A stretch of DNA of 64,000 bases from an uncultured Lachnospiraceae bacterium. GTDB lineage: Bacteria; Bacillota; Clostridia; Lachnospirales; Lachnospiraceae. Made by a program: the position numbers and the translations under genes. The stretch lies in the NCBI GenBank assembly GCA_910587715.1, contig CAJUMV010000018.1:11072-75071 (forward strand). The letters are read 5' to 3'. Shown piece by piece: positions 34,764 through 42,196 of this stretch (within the stretch, counting starts at the first letter, position 1; every line of letters starts with the position of its first letter). The notes below the pieces were generated by a model. That model did no database searches. It was not told the DNA's origin and worked only from the letters and a program-made list of their open reading frames with translations.

Positions 34764-35231
34764 ATGAAAAAATTTAAAAAGTTATTAAGCGTTATGCTGC
34801 TTGGCGCGTTGCTGGCTGCCAATGTTATTCCTGTAAGTGCTGCGGAAGTACAACCGCTTGCGGCAGCTCCCGCTTTGACGCAGTTCTATGTGAATTCCGT
34901 GTCCTCTGAAAAAGGCGGAACAGAGACTATAGAACGTTCGGGATCATTTGCACAGGTTGGTACAAGATTGGATCATGGCGGAACTTGGCTGGAAGTTGAG
35001 ACAGTTGAGATTGGATATGCAAAGACACGGTCGGCCACTTTTAATAATGTTAATATGACCTTGAAAACTAAAAGAGCAATAGACCTTGACAATGATCGTA
35101 TAATCGATGGGTGGGCCTGTGTTTGGAGATATGAGAACAGCTATGGCTTTGAAGCGGGAACATTTAAGGCAAGTTCAAAATCAGCAAATTCGCCATGGAA
35201 TACAATGAATATAACTTTTTATATACATTAA
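34764..35231 (+). CDS. Small secreted protein of unknown function
   Basis: A 155-residue protein with a Sec signal peptide (KKFKKLLSVMLLGALLAAN, cleavage near VSAAE) and a mature part of about 125 residues with beta-like alternation (TWLEVETVEIGYAKTRSATF, WACVWRYENSYGFEAGTF). I do not recognise the family; small secreted bacteriocin-like or immunity-type proteins look similar. A second copy of this gene existed downstream: its last 30 codons remain at 39375-39467. A MITE lies in its leader, so its promoter may have changed. Confidence 0.7.
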   Translation: MKKFKKLLSVMLLGALLAANVIPVSAAEVQPLAAAPALTQFYVNSVSSEKGGTETIERSGSFAQVGTRLDHGGTWLEVETVEIGYAKTRSATFNNVNMTLKTKRAIDLDNDRIIDGWACVWRYENSYGFEAGTFKASSKSANSPWNTMNITFYIH

Positions 35232-35251
35232 GTCATATGGAGGGAGAATAG

Positions 35252-35779
35252 ATGCAGGTTAATTCCAATTACCAGCAAAATATAGGCGCATACGAAAATA
35301 AGCGAAAAAGTAGTAAAACTCCTACATTTGCACAATGTGTAACGGAAAAAGAGGAAGAGCGGATTCAGAGAGTGCCAACAGCAGATTTTGAGGAACGTGT
35401 GTTACAAAATGCCGGACCGAATGCTCCACAATCTGTAAAAGATGCTTGGATTGAGACGGTAAAAGAAGTCGGAGTAAACGGACTGGGTGAAACCAAGAAT
35501 GGAAGGACGCATATAACAGATATGCATATGCAGCAAATTATAGCCAATTATTATGGATTGCTACATAGTGATGATATTTTGGGTGAATCCGTAGAGTCAG
35601 CAATTCGGGCTACTCAAAAAGCTTTATATGATTTTGACCATCCTCTGGAACCTAATCGGGTTATAAGTATGGAAGAACGACAGGCACTTGTAAAGGAAAG
35701 GCAGTTTTATGTGTCTTTTCTGGAAAAATTGGAAAAGCTGCTGACAGGGAATAAGGAGCAAGATGTACTGCTGTGTTAA
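35252..35779 (+). CDS. Unrecognised 175-residue protein, paralogue of the one at 39488
   Basis: It starts MQVNSNYQQN after GGAGGGAG, with the shared leader followed by TFAQCVTEK near residue 25. The body contains ERVLQNAGPNAPQSVKDAW, HITDMHMQQIIANYYGL and SVESAIRATQKALYDFDHPL, then a C-terminal helix. It is nearly identical to the protein encoded at 39488 and distantly similar to that at 35959. No signal peptide or membrane segment. Duplicates, and the same secreted neighbour upstream in both loci, indicate a duplicated cassette. Function unknown. Confidence 0.7.
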   Translation: MQVNSNYQQNIGAYENKRKSSKTPTFAQCVTEKEEERIQRVPTADFEERVLQNAGPNAPQSVKDAWIETVKEVGVNGLGETKNGRTHITDMHMQQIIANYYGLLHSDDILGESVESAIRATQKALYDFDHPLEPNRVISMEERQALVKERQFYVSFLEKLEKLLTGNKEQDVLLC

Positions 35780-35811
35780 AGTTAAAGGAAAAATATGATT
35801 GCAAATCAGTT

Positions 35812-35850
35812 AAACCAGTGAGACTTTTCGTTTCACTGGTTTTAACTTTA
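35812..35850 (+). terminator. Terminator hairpin, first copy
   Basis: AAACCAGTGA (35812-35821) pairs with TCACTGGTTT (35833-35842), extendable by three inner pairs, followed by a T-rich run. An almost identical hairpin is at 37601-37629. Confidence 0.8.
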
Positions 35851-35915
35851 TGAGGCAAGATGAAACTTTTCAACACCCTGATTCGTATTCCGTATAGAGG
35901 CGTATAATACGATGA
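35843..35915 (+). repeat. Conserved intergenic block, copy 1 of 3
   Basis: A block of about 65 bp (AGATGAAACTTTTCAACACC, then GATTCGTATTCCGTATAGAG and ATAATACGAT) is repeated at 37650-37710 and 39998-40060. All copies precede island genes, so it probably carries their promoter. The -10 end (AATACGAT or AATACCGAT) partly resembles flagellar sigma-D promoters, but the match is incomplete. Confidence 0.65.
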
Positions 35916-35958
35916 GCAAAAATAATAAATGTGTCCCAGATGAGTCAAGGAGGAGATT

Positions 35959-36495
35959 ATGCAGATTAGCAATAATTACAGTGCATCATATATGGCTTCT
36001 GTGAATAAAGGCAGACAAAACATAGCAGATAACGAAAAACGCTCTTTTTCTGATGTTGCAGTTATGAAAACAAAAGAAGCAGATAATCGAGAAGTACAAA
36101 AAAAGAGCTCGGCTATTTTGGATTCAATTGGGTCTCGGACACCGGAAGAAGTGAAGCAGGCATGGATGGAAGCGGAGGAAGAAACTGATGCATTTTTTAC
36201 AGTCTATGGTCTTTATATCAGCAAAGACGGCAAGCACGCGCACATGACCCAGATGGGGATAGACCGTTTTGTCAGATGGTATAGGGGTGAATTTAATCAG
36301 GATGATCTTTTAGGAAATTCTGTGGAAAGCGCGATTAAGGCGGTAAATAAGTGGATATATGACGTGGCTCATCCTCTTGCCGGCTCGCCGGCGAGAAGCA
36401 GGGAAGACCAGCAGCTAATTATGAAAGAAAGGGAATTTTATGAAGTGTTCCTTGATAAGCTGCTACGGCTTTCTAAGAAAATACCAGAAACTTAA
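35959..36495 (+). CDS. Unrecognised 178-residue protein, divergent paralogue
   Basis: It starts MQISNNYSASYMASVNKG after AGGAGGAG. The leader is followed by SFSDVAVMK near residue 30, matching TFAQCVTEK in its relatives. The order of blocks (SIGSRTPEEVKQAWMEAEEE, HAHMTQMGIDRFVRWYRG, LLGNSVESAIKAVNKWIYDV) parallels the proteins encoded at 35252 and 39488, though identity is low. No signal peptide. It lies 40 bp upstream of the next gene and is probably co-transcribed with it. Function unknown. Confidence 0.68.
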   Translation: MQISNNYSASYMASVNKGRQNIADNEKRSFSDVAVMKTKEADNREVQKKSSAILDSIGSRTPEEVKQAWMEAEEETDAFFTVYGLYISKDGKHAHMTQMGIDRFVRWYRGEFNQDDLLGNSVESAIKAVNKWIYDVAHPLAGSPARSREDQQLIMKEREFYEVFLDKLLRLSKKIPET

Positions 36496-36535
36496 TAACA
36501 AAAATAAAAGGAAATTCTGACGGGAGGTTAATCAT

Positions 36536-37579
36536 ATGGATTCTGCGATTTTGCATATTGGAGAAAATACAACAGATATTAATCTGGCAACAAGCAGCGA
36601 TTACTGGGCTTATCGGGAAAGAATGGTGCAGGCAGAGTCAGGGAAAGTGTTTCATAAAAAAACGTGGGATTCTTTTGAAAAAGCCAGAGATATCTACGAA
36701 GGCGTATGCGGTTGCTATCCCAATTATCAGGTTGTGAAGGGAATGCCGTTAAGCGTGTTTGGCGATAAATTCGGGCATAATATGGGGGATTCCATATATA
36801 ACTGTATGACGGATTTTTATGCCGGAAAGATTAGCGAAAGCGATGTGAAAGATTATATGGAAGAATGTTGTGTTTCCATGAGGATATATCAGACACAGCA
36901 ATGTCATACATCTGGGTATAATGAAACGGACAATCAGTCGATTGTGGGTCAGGTGTACGAAGTTTTTGCAAAAATGAACGCAAGAGCTGCCCTGAATGCG
37001 AATTATAATGAAGGATTGGCTGAAAATCAAGCGTATGGCGGCAGAACGGATGATTGGGTTTACTACAATTCAGATTATTATTATCAATGTGAGGAAACGA
37101 AAGAGCTGCTGCGGGAGGCGGCCGGGTATGTGACAAATCAGTGGGAGATTCCGGCTATTGACTCGGAAGAAATAGAGAAAAATACAGTATATACATTAGA
37201 TGGAAAGTTAGACTTTAATAGCTGCTGGAATTGGGAATATAGAAATCAGGCGGGTAGAGGCAGCATGGAGGATGAATTGGAGACTCCACCTAACGATTTT
37301 AAGTTTTTTTATAAACAGAATTCTTTTAATGGTACTTTATGGGTATCTATGAATGGAGAACGAAAGGATATAAATGTTCCGTTTTCTATATCTCAAACGG
37401 ACAGTTTAAAGGGACAGATTTATCGGGTATATGACTTGTTAGATGATGATTTTAAGGCGGAAGGTGATAATAAGAAATATAGCCGCTTTTTAAACGGACT
37501 TACAGTGTTTATGAGACAGTATGCTCTTGGCAGCGGAATCAATGATATATTTGGTAATCATGTCCCGCGCTTTGAATAA
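36536..37579 (+). CDS. Unrecognised 347-residue island protein
   Basis: It starts at ATG 36536 after CGGGAGG. The N-terminus (MDSAILHIGENTTDINLATS) lacks the MQ-N leader. The protein is acidic and rich in Tyr and Asn with several cysteines (GCYPNYQVV, EECCVSMRIYQTQQCH). No membrane helix, signal peptide or catalytic motif is evident. A terminator hairpin follows at 37601. Its place directly after the 178-residue protein gene suggests a joint function. I cannot assign one. Confidence 0.62.
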   Translation: MDSAILHIGENTTDINLATSSDYWAYRERMVQAESGKVFHKKTWDSFEKARDIYEGVCGCYPNYQVVKGMPLSVFGDKFGHNMGDSIYNCMTDFYAGKISESDVKDYMEECCVSMRIYQTQQCHTSGYNETDNQSIVGQVYEVFAKMNARAALNANYNEGLAENQAYGGRTDDWVYYNSDYYYQCEETKELLREAAGYVTNQWEIPAIDSEEIEKNTVYTLDGKLDFNSCWNWEYRNQAGRGSMEDELETPPNDFKFFYKQNSFNGTLWVSMNGERKDINVPFSISQTDSLKGQIYRVYDLLDDDFKAEGDNKKYSRFLNGLTVFMRQYALGSGINDIFGNHVPRFE

Positions 37580-37600
37580 TCGGGTATTGCAGATTGGTTG

Positions 37601-37640
37601 AACCAGTGAGACTTTTTGTTTCACTGGTTTTAATTTTATG
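37601..37640 (+). terminator. Terminator hairpin, second copy
   Basis: AACCAGTGA (37601-37609) pairs with TCACTGGTT (37621-37629), followed by a T-rich run. Nearly identical to the hairpin at 35812. Confidence 0.8.
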
Positions 37641-37710
37641 AGGGAAGATGAAACTTTTCAACACGCTGATTCGTGTTCCATATAGAGGCGCTCAATACCG
37701 ATTATTAAAT
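37640..37710 (+). repeat. Conserved intergenic block, copy 2 of 3
   Basis: It repeats the block at 35843-35915 with a few changes (GATTCGTGTTCCATATAGAG, then CAATACCGATTAT). It precedes the 520-residue protein gene. Confidence 0.65.
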
Positions 37711-37760
37711 GAAAAAAAGATTTATTCAGACAGAGGTGTTAATACGGGAGGATTCTAAGA

Positions 37761-39323
37761 ATGAGCATAAGCAATGTAAATGAGCAAGGCTCTGCATGGG
37801 GAGCGGCTTTCGGTAAAAGACCGATATTCTTTATGTCAAGAAAAGAAATGGATGCTTGTGTCGACGCGAACGGGGTAATACATAAGAACAAGCTTAAGAA
37901 CGTGGAACTGCGGGAGGATACCTGCACCCTCAGCAGCAACGATACTTACCGCAGACCGAACACTACCTATGAAGTCTATGACAAGGATAAGGGCAGCGCG
38001 TTTCTTGACTTGAACTTTCTGATTAAGGATGAGACCAGCAGCCTGAAAGGAAGCCTCAGCGATAAAAAGGATGTGGATTTCTATAACTTCACTATACCAT
38101 TTTTGAACTTCCAGCGGAATTACTTTGGCGTCGAGGCTTATATAGATATGCCGGAGGGCTGCGATTACGACCTTACCCTGTATGACGAGTATGGAAACCA
38201 GGTAGGGAAGGCGGAGTGGGACGGTGAGGGACGAAAAAAACTGACAGTTCCTAATTGGGATATCGATACCAACCAATACTGCCTCAAGGTAGAAAACGGA
38301 AACGGGGAAGAAGTGTCTCCGGATGATTTTTACAGGATTAGTTTTCATGTCTACGAAAATAGGGAGCATGAAAAGACGGATGCTGTCAGGGAAGCATATG
38401 GAAATCTGTACAGTGCATACAACCGGAAGGATGAAAACTGGCGGGATTATCTTGATGCATATAATGCAGTTCTGCGGGAGACGGAGCAGAATTACGAAAA
38501 AGAGTTGGAGCAGCTTCACCAGAAGCAGTTCGACAGCCTGCCGGAAGAAAAGAAGTATAAGGGTGAGCGCGCGGTGGAGGAACTGCTGCAGGATTTGGCG
38601 GAGGGGAAGGAGTTAAGCGAGGCGGAGCGGGAGTATGTGAAGATCTTTGCCAATCTGAAAGGCGCGGAAAAGGCACAGCAGAAAGCGGAATTGGAAAACA
38701 GCTTTTCGGATGCGTTTGTAAAAGAGCTGGAAAGTATGGGCATTTTCCGTGAGGACATAGAAGGGATGCAGGTACGGATTGGAAGCAATGGAACGGTAAC
38801 CGTGGACGGGATAGAGGACGAGGCTGTCCGAACACAGGTGGAGAAGTTGGTGGAAAAAAAGTACAGCGACAAGATGTACCAGTATTACATAGGGATTGCG
38901 GACAGTGTGGGGAATCTGCCCTACAACGCATACCAATACGCCACAGATATACAGGAGGTGCGGCGCTATCTGAAAGGAGTCACGGGAGAAGATATTTCGC
39001 TGGAAAATCTTTATATGATGCCTGACGGAAAGATTGGCGGGCTGCCGAAAAAGGCGGATAACCTGATTAACAATACGAAGAACAATGCCAAAACAGAACA
39101 GATGAGAGAGGCGCTGAGGAATATCATAGGGAATATTAAGATAAGCGGCGATTTGGGGATTCCCGATTTCACTTCGCAATTCTGCTTCCAAGACGGGGCG
39201 TTTTCTGTCGTGGATAGCGGTTTTGCGGTAAATATAGTCGCGCTGGACGGGCGGCTGACACCCCGGTCATCCGGCGATATGTATTCTGATATATATAGGT
39301 ACAGATTTAAGAAGGTGTTGTGA
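37761..39323 (+). CDS. Unrecognised 520-residue protein with PPC-like domain and coiled coil
   Basis: It starts MSISNVNEQG after CGGGAGG. Residues about 75-200 look like a pre-peptidase C-terminal (PPC) beta domain (LIKDETSSLKGSLSDKKDVD, then MPEGCDYDLTLYDEYGNQVG). Residues about 215-325 are strongly charged coiled coil. Residues about 330-365 hold a module shared with the protein encoded at 32560. The last 140 residues form a conserved end domain (YLKGVTGEDISLENLYMMPD to RYRFKKVL) that is also left as a remnant at 33951-34361. No Sec signal or membrane helix. Its base composition is closer to the core genes than that of its neighbours. Function unknown; export through the flagellar apparatus is a hypothesis. 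Confidence 0.7.
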   Translation: MSISNVNEQGSAWGAAFGKRPIFFMSRKEMDACVDANGVIHKNKLKNVELREDTCTLSSNDTYRRPNTTYEVYDKDKGSAFLDLNFLIKDETSSLKGSLSDKKDVDFYNFTIPFLNFQRNYFGVEAYIDMPEGCDYDLTLYDEYGNQVGKAEWDGEGRKKLTVPNWDIDTNQYCLKVENGNGEEVSPDDFYRISFHVYENREHEKTDAVREAYGNLYSAYNRKDENWRDYLDAYNAVLRETEQNYEKELEQLHQKQFDSLPEEKKYKGERAVEELLQDLAEGKELSEAEREYVKIFANLKGAEKAQQKAELENSFSDAFVKELESMGIFREDIEGMQVRIGSNGTVTVDGIEDEAVRTQVEKLVEKKYSDKMYQYYIGIADSVGNLPYNAYQYATDIQEVRRYLKGVTGEDISLENLYMMPDGKIGGLPKKADNLINNTKNNAKTEQMREALRNIIGNIKISGDLGIPDFTSQFCFQDGAFSVVDSGFAVNIVALDGRLTPRSSGDMYSDIYRYRFKKVL

Positions 39324-39374
39324 TTCATATGAGGATAAAGCTAAACGGTGAACATGCTGGAAATCGAACCATGC

Positions 39375-39467
39375 AGTTATGGCGTTGAAGCTGGAACATT
39401 TAAGGCACGTTCAAAATCAGCAAATTCGCTATGGAATATAAAGGATATAACTTTTTATATACATTAA
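39375..39467 (+). pseudogene. Last 30 codons of a second copy of the small secreted protein
   Basis: SYGVEAGTFKARSKSANSLW and the end ITFYIH match the C-terminus of the protein encoded at 34764-35231. The rest was removed by a deletion that joins the downstream flank of the 520-residue protein gene to this tail. Confidence 0.85.
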
Positions 39468-39487
39468 GTCATATGGAGGGAGAATAG

Positions 39488-40003
39488 ATGCAGGTTAATT
39501 CTAATTATCAGCAGAATATCATATCATACGAAAATAAGCAGAAAAGTAACGGGACTTCTACATTTGCACAATATGTAGCTGAAAAGAATGAAGATCGGCT
39601 TCGAAATGAAGCGTCAACGGATTTTGAGGAACGTGTGCTACAGAGTGCCGGACCGAATGCTCCACAATCTGTAAAAGATGCTTGGATGGAGACGGTGAAA
39701 GAAGTTGGAGTAAACGGATTGGGTGAAACTAAGAACGGGCGGACTCATATAACAGATATGCACATACAGCAAATTATAGCCCACTATTACGGATTGTCGA
39801 ATAGTACGGACATTTTGGGTAATTCCGTAGAGTCAGCAATTCGGGCTACACAAAAAGCTTTATATGATTTTGACCATCCTCTGGAACCTAATCGGGTTAT
39901 AAGTATGGAAGAACAACAGGCACTTGTAAAGGAAAGGCAGTTTTATGTATCTTTTCTGGAGAAATTGGAAAAACTGCTGACAGAGAATACGGAACTAAGA
40001 TGA
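39488..40003 (+). CDS. Unrecognised 171-residue protein, paralogue of the one at 35252
   Basis: It starts MQVNSNYQQN after GGAGGGAG. It is nearly identical to the 175-residue protein from GPNAPQSVKDAW to the C-terminal helix, with the variable part mainly at residues 11-50 and at the very end. Its last codons overlap the third copy of the conserved intergenic block, which has supplied a new stop codon (TGA inside AGATGAAAC). No signal peptide or membrane helix. Function unknown. Confidence 0.7.
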   Translation: MQVNSNYQQNIISYENKQKSNGTSTFAQYVAEKNEDRLRNEASTDFEERVLQSAGPNAPQSVKDAWMETVKEVGVNGLGETKNGRTHITDMHIQQIIAHYYGLSNSTDILGNSVESAIRATQKALYDFDHPLEPNRVISMEEQQALVKERQFYVSFLEKLEKLLTENTELR

Positions 40004-40060
40004 AACTTTTCGACACCCTGATTCGTATTCCATATAGAGACGTACAATACGATAAACAAT
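39998..40060 (+). repeat. Conserved intergenic block, copy 3 of 3
   Basis: AGATGAAACTTTTCGACACC, then GATTCGTATTCCATATAGAG and CAATACGATAAAC. Unlike the other copies it lacks the terminator hairpin and overlaps the end of the preceding gene. Confidence 0.65.
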
Positions 40061-40098
40061 AGACGCGTCACAATGAAGAAGTGAGGGATATGACATTT

Positions 40099-40977
40099 AT
40101 GCAAATCAATAATAGATTCTCCCTGACGGATATGAGAAAGTCGGCGGGAAATATAATACATAGAGGTAATGGATGCTTTGCAGATATCATGTCGCGAAAA
40201 ACCAATGCTGGATTAGATTCCTATATCAGCTCTGAAGGGAAGCCAAGACCTGACTGTGAAGTATACGGAAGAGTATTTCAAACAACTATGCATAGATATG
40301 ACACACGCGCCATCAAAGACGTAGAGACAGAGAAGTATTCCATTACGCGCAGGGAAGGCGGTTATCTTTGTATTTACGAAAAAGCACGGGGTAATGATGA
40401 AGTATTTAACTGGAAACTGAATCAAAATGATGTTCAGGTAGATGAGAAAACAGGGCTTAAGTTCTTAATCAACGATCTTGGCTGTGGATTATTTAATATG
40501 GTTGTAATTGACAGTGAATTGGAGCAGGGAATCAAAGAAGCGCTGGGAGTACCAGAATTAGAAGAAAAGCCCTTAATAAACTTTACGGTCAGACAGGACC
40601 AAAAGACGGGCATACGATACATAACGCCAAATGGTTTTGAGAGCAGCGGCGGGCAGATTATCATGGATAAGGAAGCGCGTGAGAAATTAGATTCTCTTGC
40701 CAAGGAGTATCTGGAACAATATCCGAATCTTGTGCATTCCTATGAAGAGGCATGGTTCCATGCAACCTTTGAGGTCAGAGGGCTGACGAAGCGGACCGCA
40801 GGAGGTATTATGCAGATTGGACCGAACAGCATTTCATTTCGAAATAAAGACGGCATTAACGGTTGGACGTGTATTTTCGACCCAAAGAAATGGGAGGAGC
40901 TGAAAGAGAAGTTTGACAGAAATAACAATGCGGGAGAAGAATCAAAAGAGTTTTGGATGAATCTGTGTAAGAGCTAA
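40099..40977 (+). CDS. Unrecognised 292-residue island protein with flagellin-like leader
   Basis: It starts MQINNRFSLT at ATG 40099, 11 bp after GTGAGGG; ATGs at 40081 and 40090 are too close to, or before, that site. The leader is followed by CFADIMSRK near residue 28, matching the leaders of the 171-178-residue proteins. The rest is a soluble mixed alpha/beta protein with no motif I recognise (INDLGCGLFNMVVIDSELEQ, GIRYITPNGFESSGGQIIMD). No signal peptide. It is the last intact gene before two remnants. Confidence 0.65.
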   Translation: MQINNRFSLTDMRKSAGNIIHRGNGCFADIMSRKTNAGLDSYISSEGKPRPDCEVYGRVFQTTMHRYDTRAIKDVETEKYSITRREGGYLCIYEKARGNDEVFNWKLNQNDVQVDEKTGLKFLINDLGCGLFNMVVIDSELEQGIKEALGVPELEEKPLINFTVRQDQKTGIRYITPNGFESSGGQIIMDKEAREKLDSLAKEYLEQYPNLVHSYEEAWFHATFEVRGLTKRTAGGIMQIGPNSISFRNKDGINGWTCIFDPKKWEELKEKFDRNNNAGEESKEFWMNLCKS

Positions 40978-41036
40978 AAGGAAACGGAGATAATAGCGGT
41001 GGGCAGTGCGAAAGAACTTACATGAAATTCAGTTAA

Positions 41037-41288
41037 TTTCACATAAAAAATGGAATAGTTTCAGGCGAAGCGGACGGTAATGGGCGCACGGGTCGTTTGG
41101 CGATGAATTATTTTCTGATTATGCATAATCATCCGCCGATTATTATTCACGAAGAGGACCGCAGGGACTATTTTGCCGCTTTAGAAGCGTGGGACGATAA
41201 GCAGGAACTTTCCCTGCTTCAAAAATTTTTACAGGAGCAGACCGCGAAAACGTGGTCAAAACAAATTGCGCGCACAGAAAATGCCTAA
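41037..41288 (+). pseudogene. Fic domain protein, C-terminal remnant
   Basis: The open frame reads SGEADGNGRTGRLAMNYFLI and ends at 41288. DGNGRTGRL is the core of the Fic motif (HPFxDGNGR), but the catalytic His-Pro-Phe is replaced by VSGEA and everything upstream is missing. It is a truncated AMP-transferase gene with no start codon or ribosome binding site. Confidence 0.75.
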
Positions 41289-42076
41289 AAAGGTTAAGAA
41301 ACTTTCTAACCACGTTTCTAACCACTTGTTGACAAGAATGGTTAGAATGTGGGTAGAATCTTGTTAGGAGGCGCGCAGAAGAAAACCTTAGGCATTATGA
41401 CCCACGACGGTGTTTATACGAATTTAGGGTTATTACTGTCTGACCAGTGTGTGCATACAATTAAAGCAGCAGTCTTTCAGGGAACTACCCAAAATGAATT
41501 TAAGGATCGGAGAGAGTTCTCCGGTTCTCTATTCCGGCAGATGAGAGAAGCATATGATTATATTGACTTTCGGAACCAGATTCATTCTTCCTTTCAAAAA
41601 TTACGTCGGATTGACCAAAGAGACTATCCGGAAACCGCTGTCAGGGAGGCGCTTTTGAATCTGCTTGTGCACCGTGAGTATTCTTTTCGTGCCAGCACAT
41701 TTATCAGCCTTTATACGGACCGGATTGAATTTACTTCGATTGGAGGGCTTGTAAGCGGGGTGACATTAAAGGATGTCATGATGGGGATTTCCGTGTGCCG
41801 GAATGCAAGGCTGGCGAATGTATTCTACCGCCTGGAACTGATTGAAGCCTATGGAACAGGAATGATTAAGATTATGGAGGCTTATGCAGGAAGCGGGAAA
41901 AAACCTAAAATTGAAACTTCTGACAATGCTTTTAAACTCATCCTTCCAAATCTGAATGTATATGCAGAGCAGGAAGAACAGGATGCTGCTCCGCGGGGAA
42001 ACAGTTTGGAGGAAGAAGCAGAAATACGCATTATCGCCTTACAGAGTAAATAAAATGCGCAAAAAGGTTAAGAAAC
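41287..42076. repeat. 16-bp direct repeat flanking the AlbA/RecG-like remnant
   Basis: AAAAAGGTTAAGAAAC occurs at 41287-41302 and again at 42061-42076, just after the stop codons of the Fic remnant and of the next gene. The first copy is part of a small palindrome (GGTTAAGAAACTTTCTAACC). It may mark a recombination joint. Confidence 0.55.
41349..42053 (+). CDS. ATP-binding protein of the AlbA_2/RecG-like family, N-terminally truncated
   Basis: The 234 codons match the C-terminal HATPase_c_4 part of the AlbA_2 (putative DNA-binding, RecG-like) family: YTNLGLLLSDQCVHTIKAAV, YPETAVREALLNLLVHREYS, then RIEFTSIGGLVSG and LIEAYGTGMIKIMEAY. The N-terminal AlbA_2 domain of about 150-200 residues is absent. 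The open frame begins at a GTG with no ribosome binding site, so this is probably a broken gene. These proteins often sit beside toxin-antitoxin or Fic genes, as the preceding Fic remnant also suggests. Confidence 0.6.
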   Translation: MGRILLGGAQKKTLGIMTHDGVYTNLGLLLSDQCVHTIKAAVFQGTTQNEFKDRREFSGSLFRQMREAYDYIDFRNQIHSSFQKLRRIDQRDYPETAVREALLNLLVHREYSFRASTFISLYTDRIEFTSIGGLVSGVTLKDVMMGISVCRNARLANVFYRLELIEAYGTGMIKIMEAYAGSGKKPKIETSDNAFKLILPNLNVYAEQEEQDAAPRGNSLEEEAEIRIIALQSK

Positions 42077-42095
42077 CGCCCCACCATGCCGAAAT

Positions 42096-42128
42096 AAAGG
42101 GTGAATGAGAAATCATTCGCCCTTTTTT
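42096..42128 (+). terminator. Terminator at the end of the island
   Basis: AAAGGGTGAATGA and TCATTCGCCCTTT pair around GAAA with one mismatch, followed by TTT. Confidence 0.8.
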
Positions 42129-42196
42129 ACGCGTATAAGCCTTTTTAGTCTGCTTATACATGAATAAATACACTACATTTTGTACGAGGAAAATTT

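Noticed and set aside
35870..35915. A flagellar sigma-D promoter in the conserved intergenic blocks
   Set aside because: The -10 end is similar (AATACCGAT), but the TAAA -35 at the right distance is missing, so I list it only as promoter-like.
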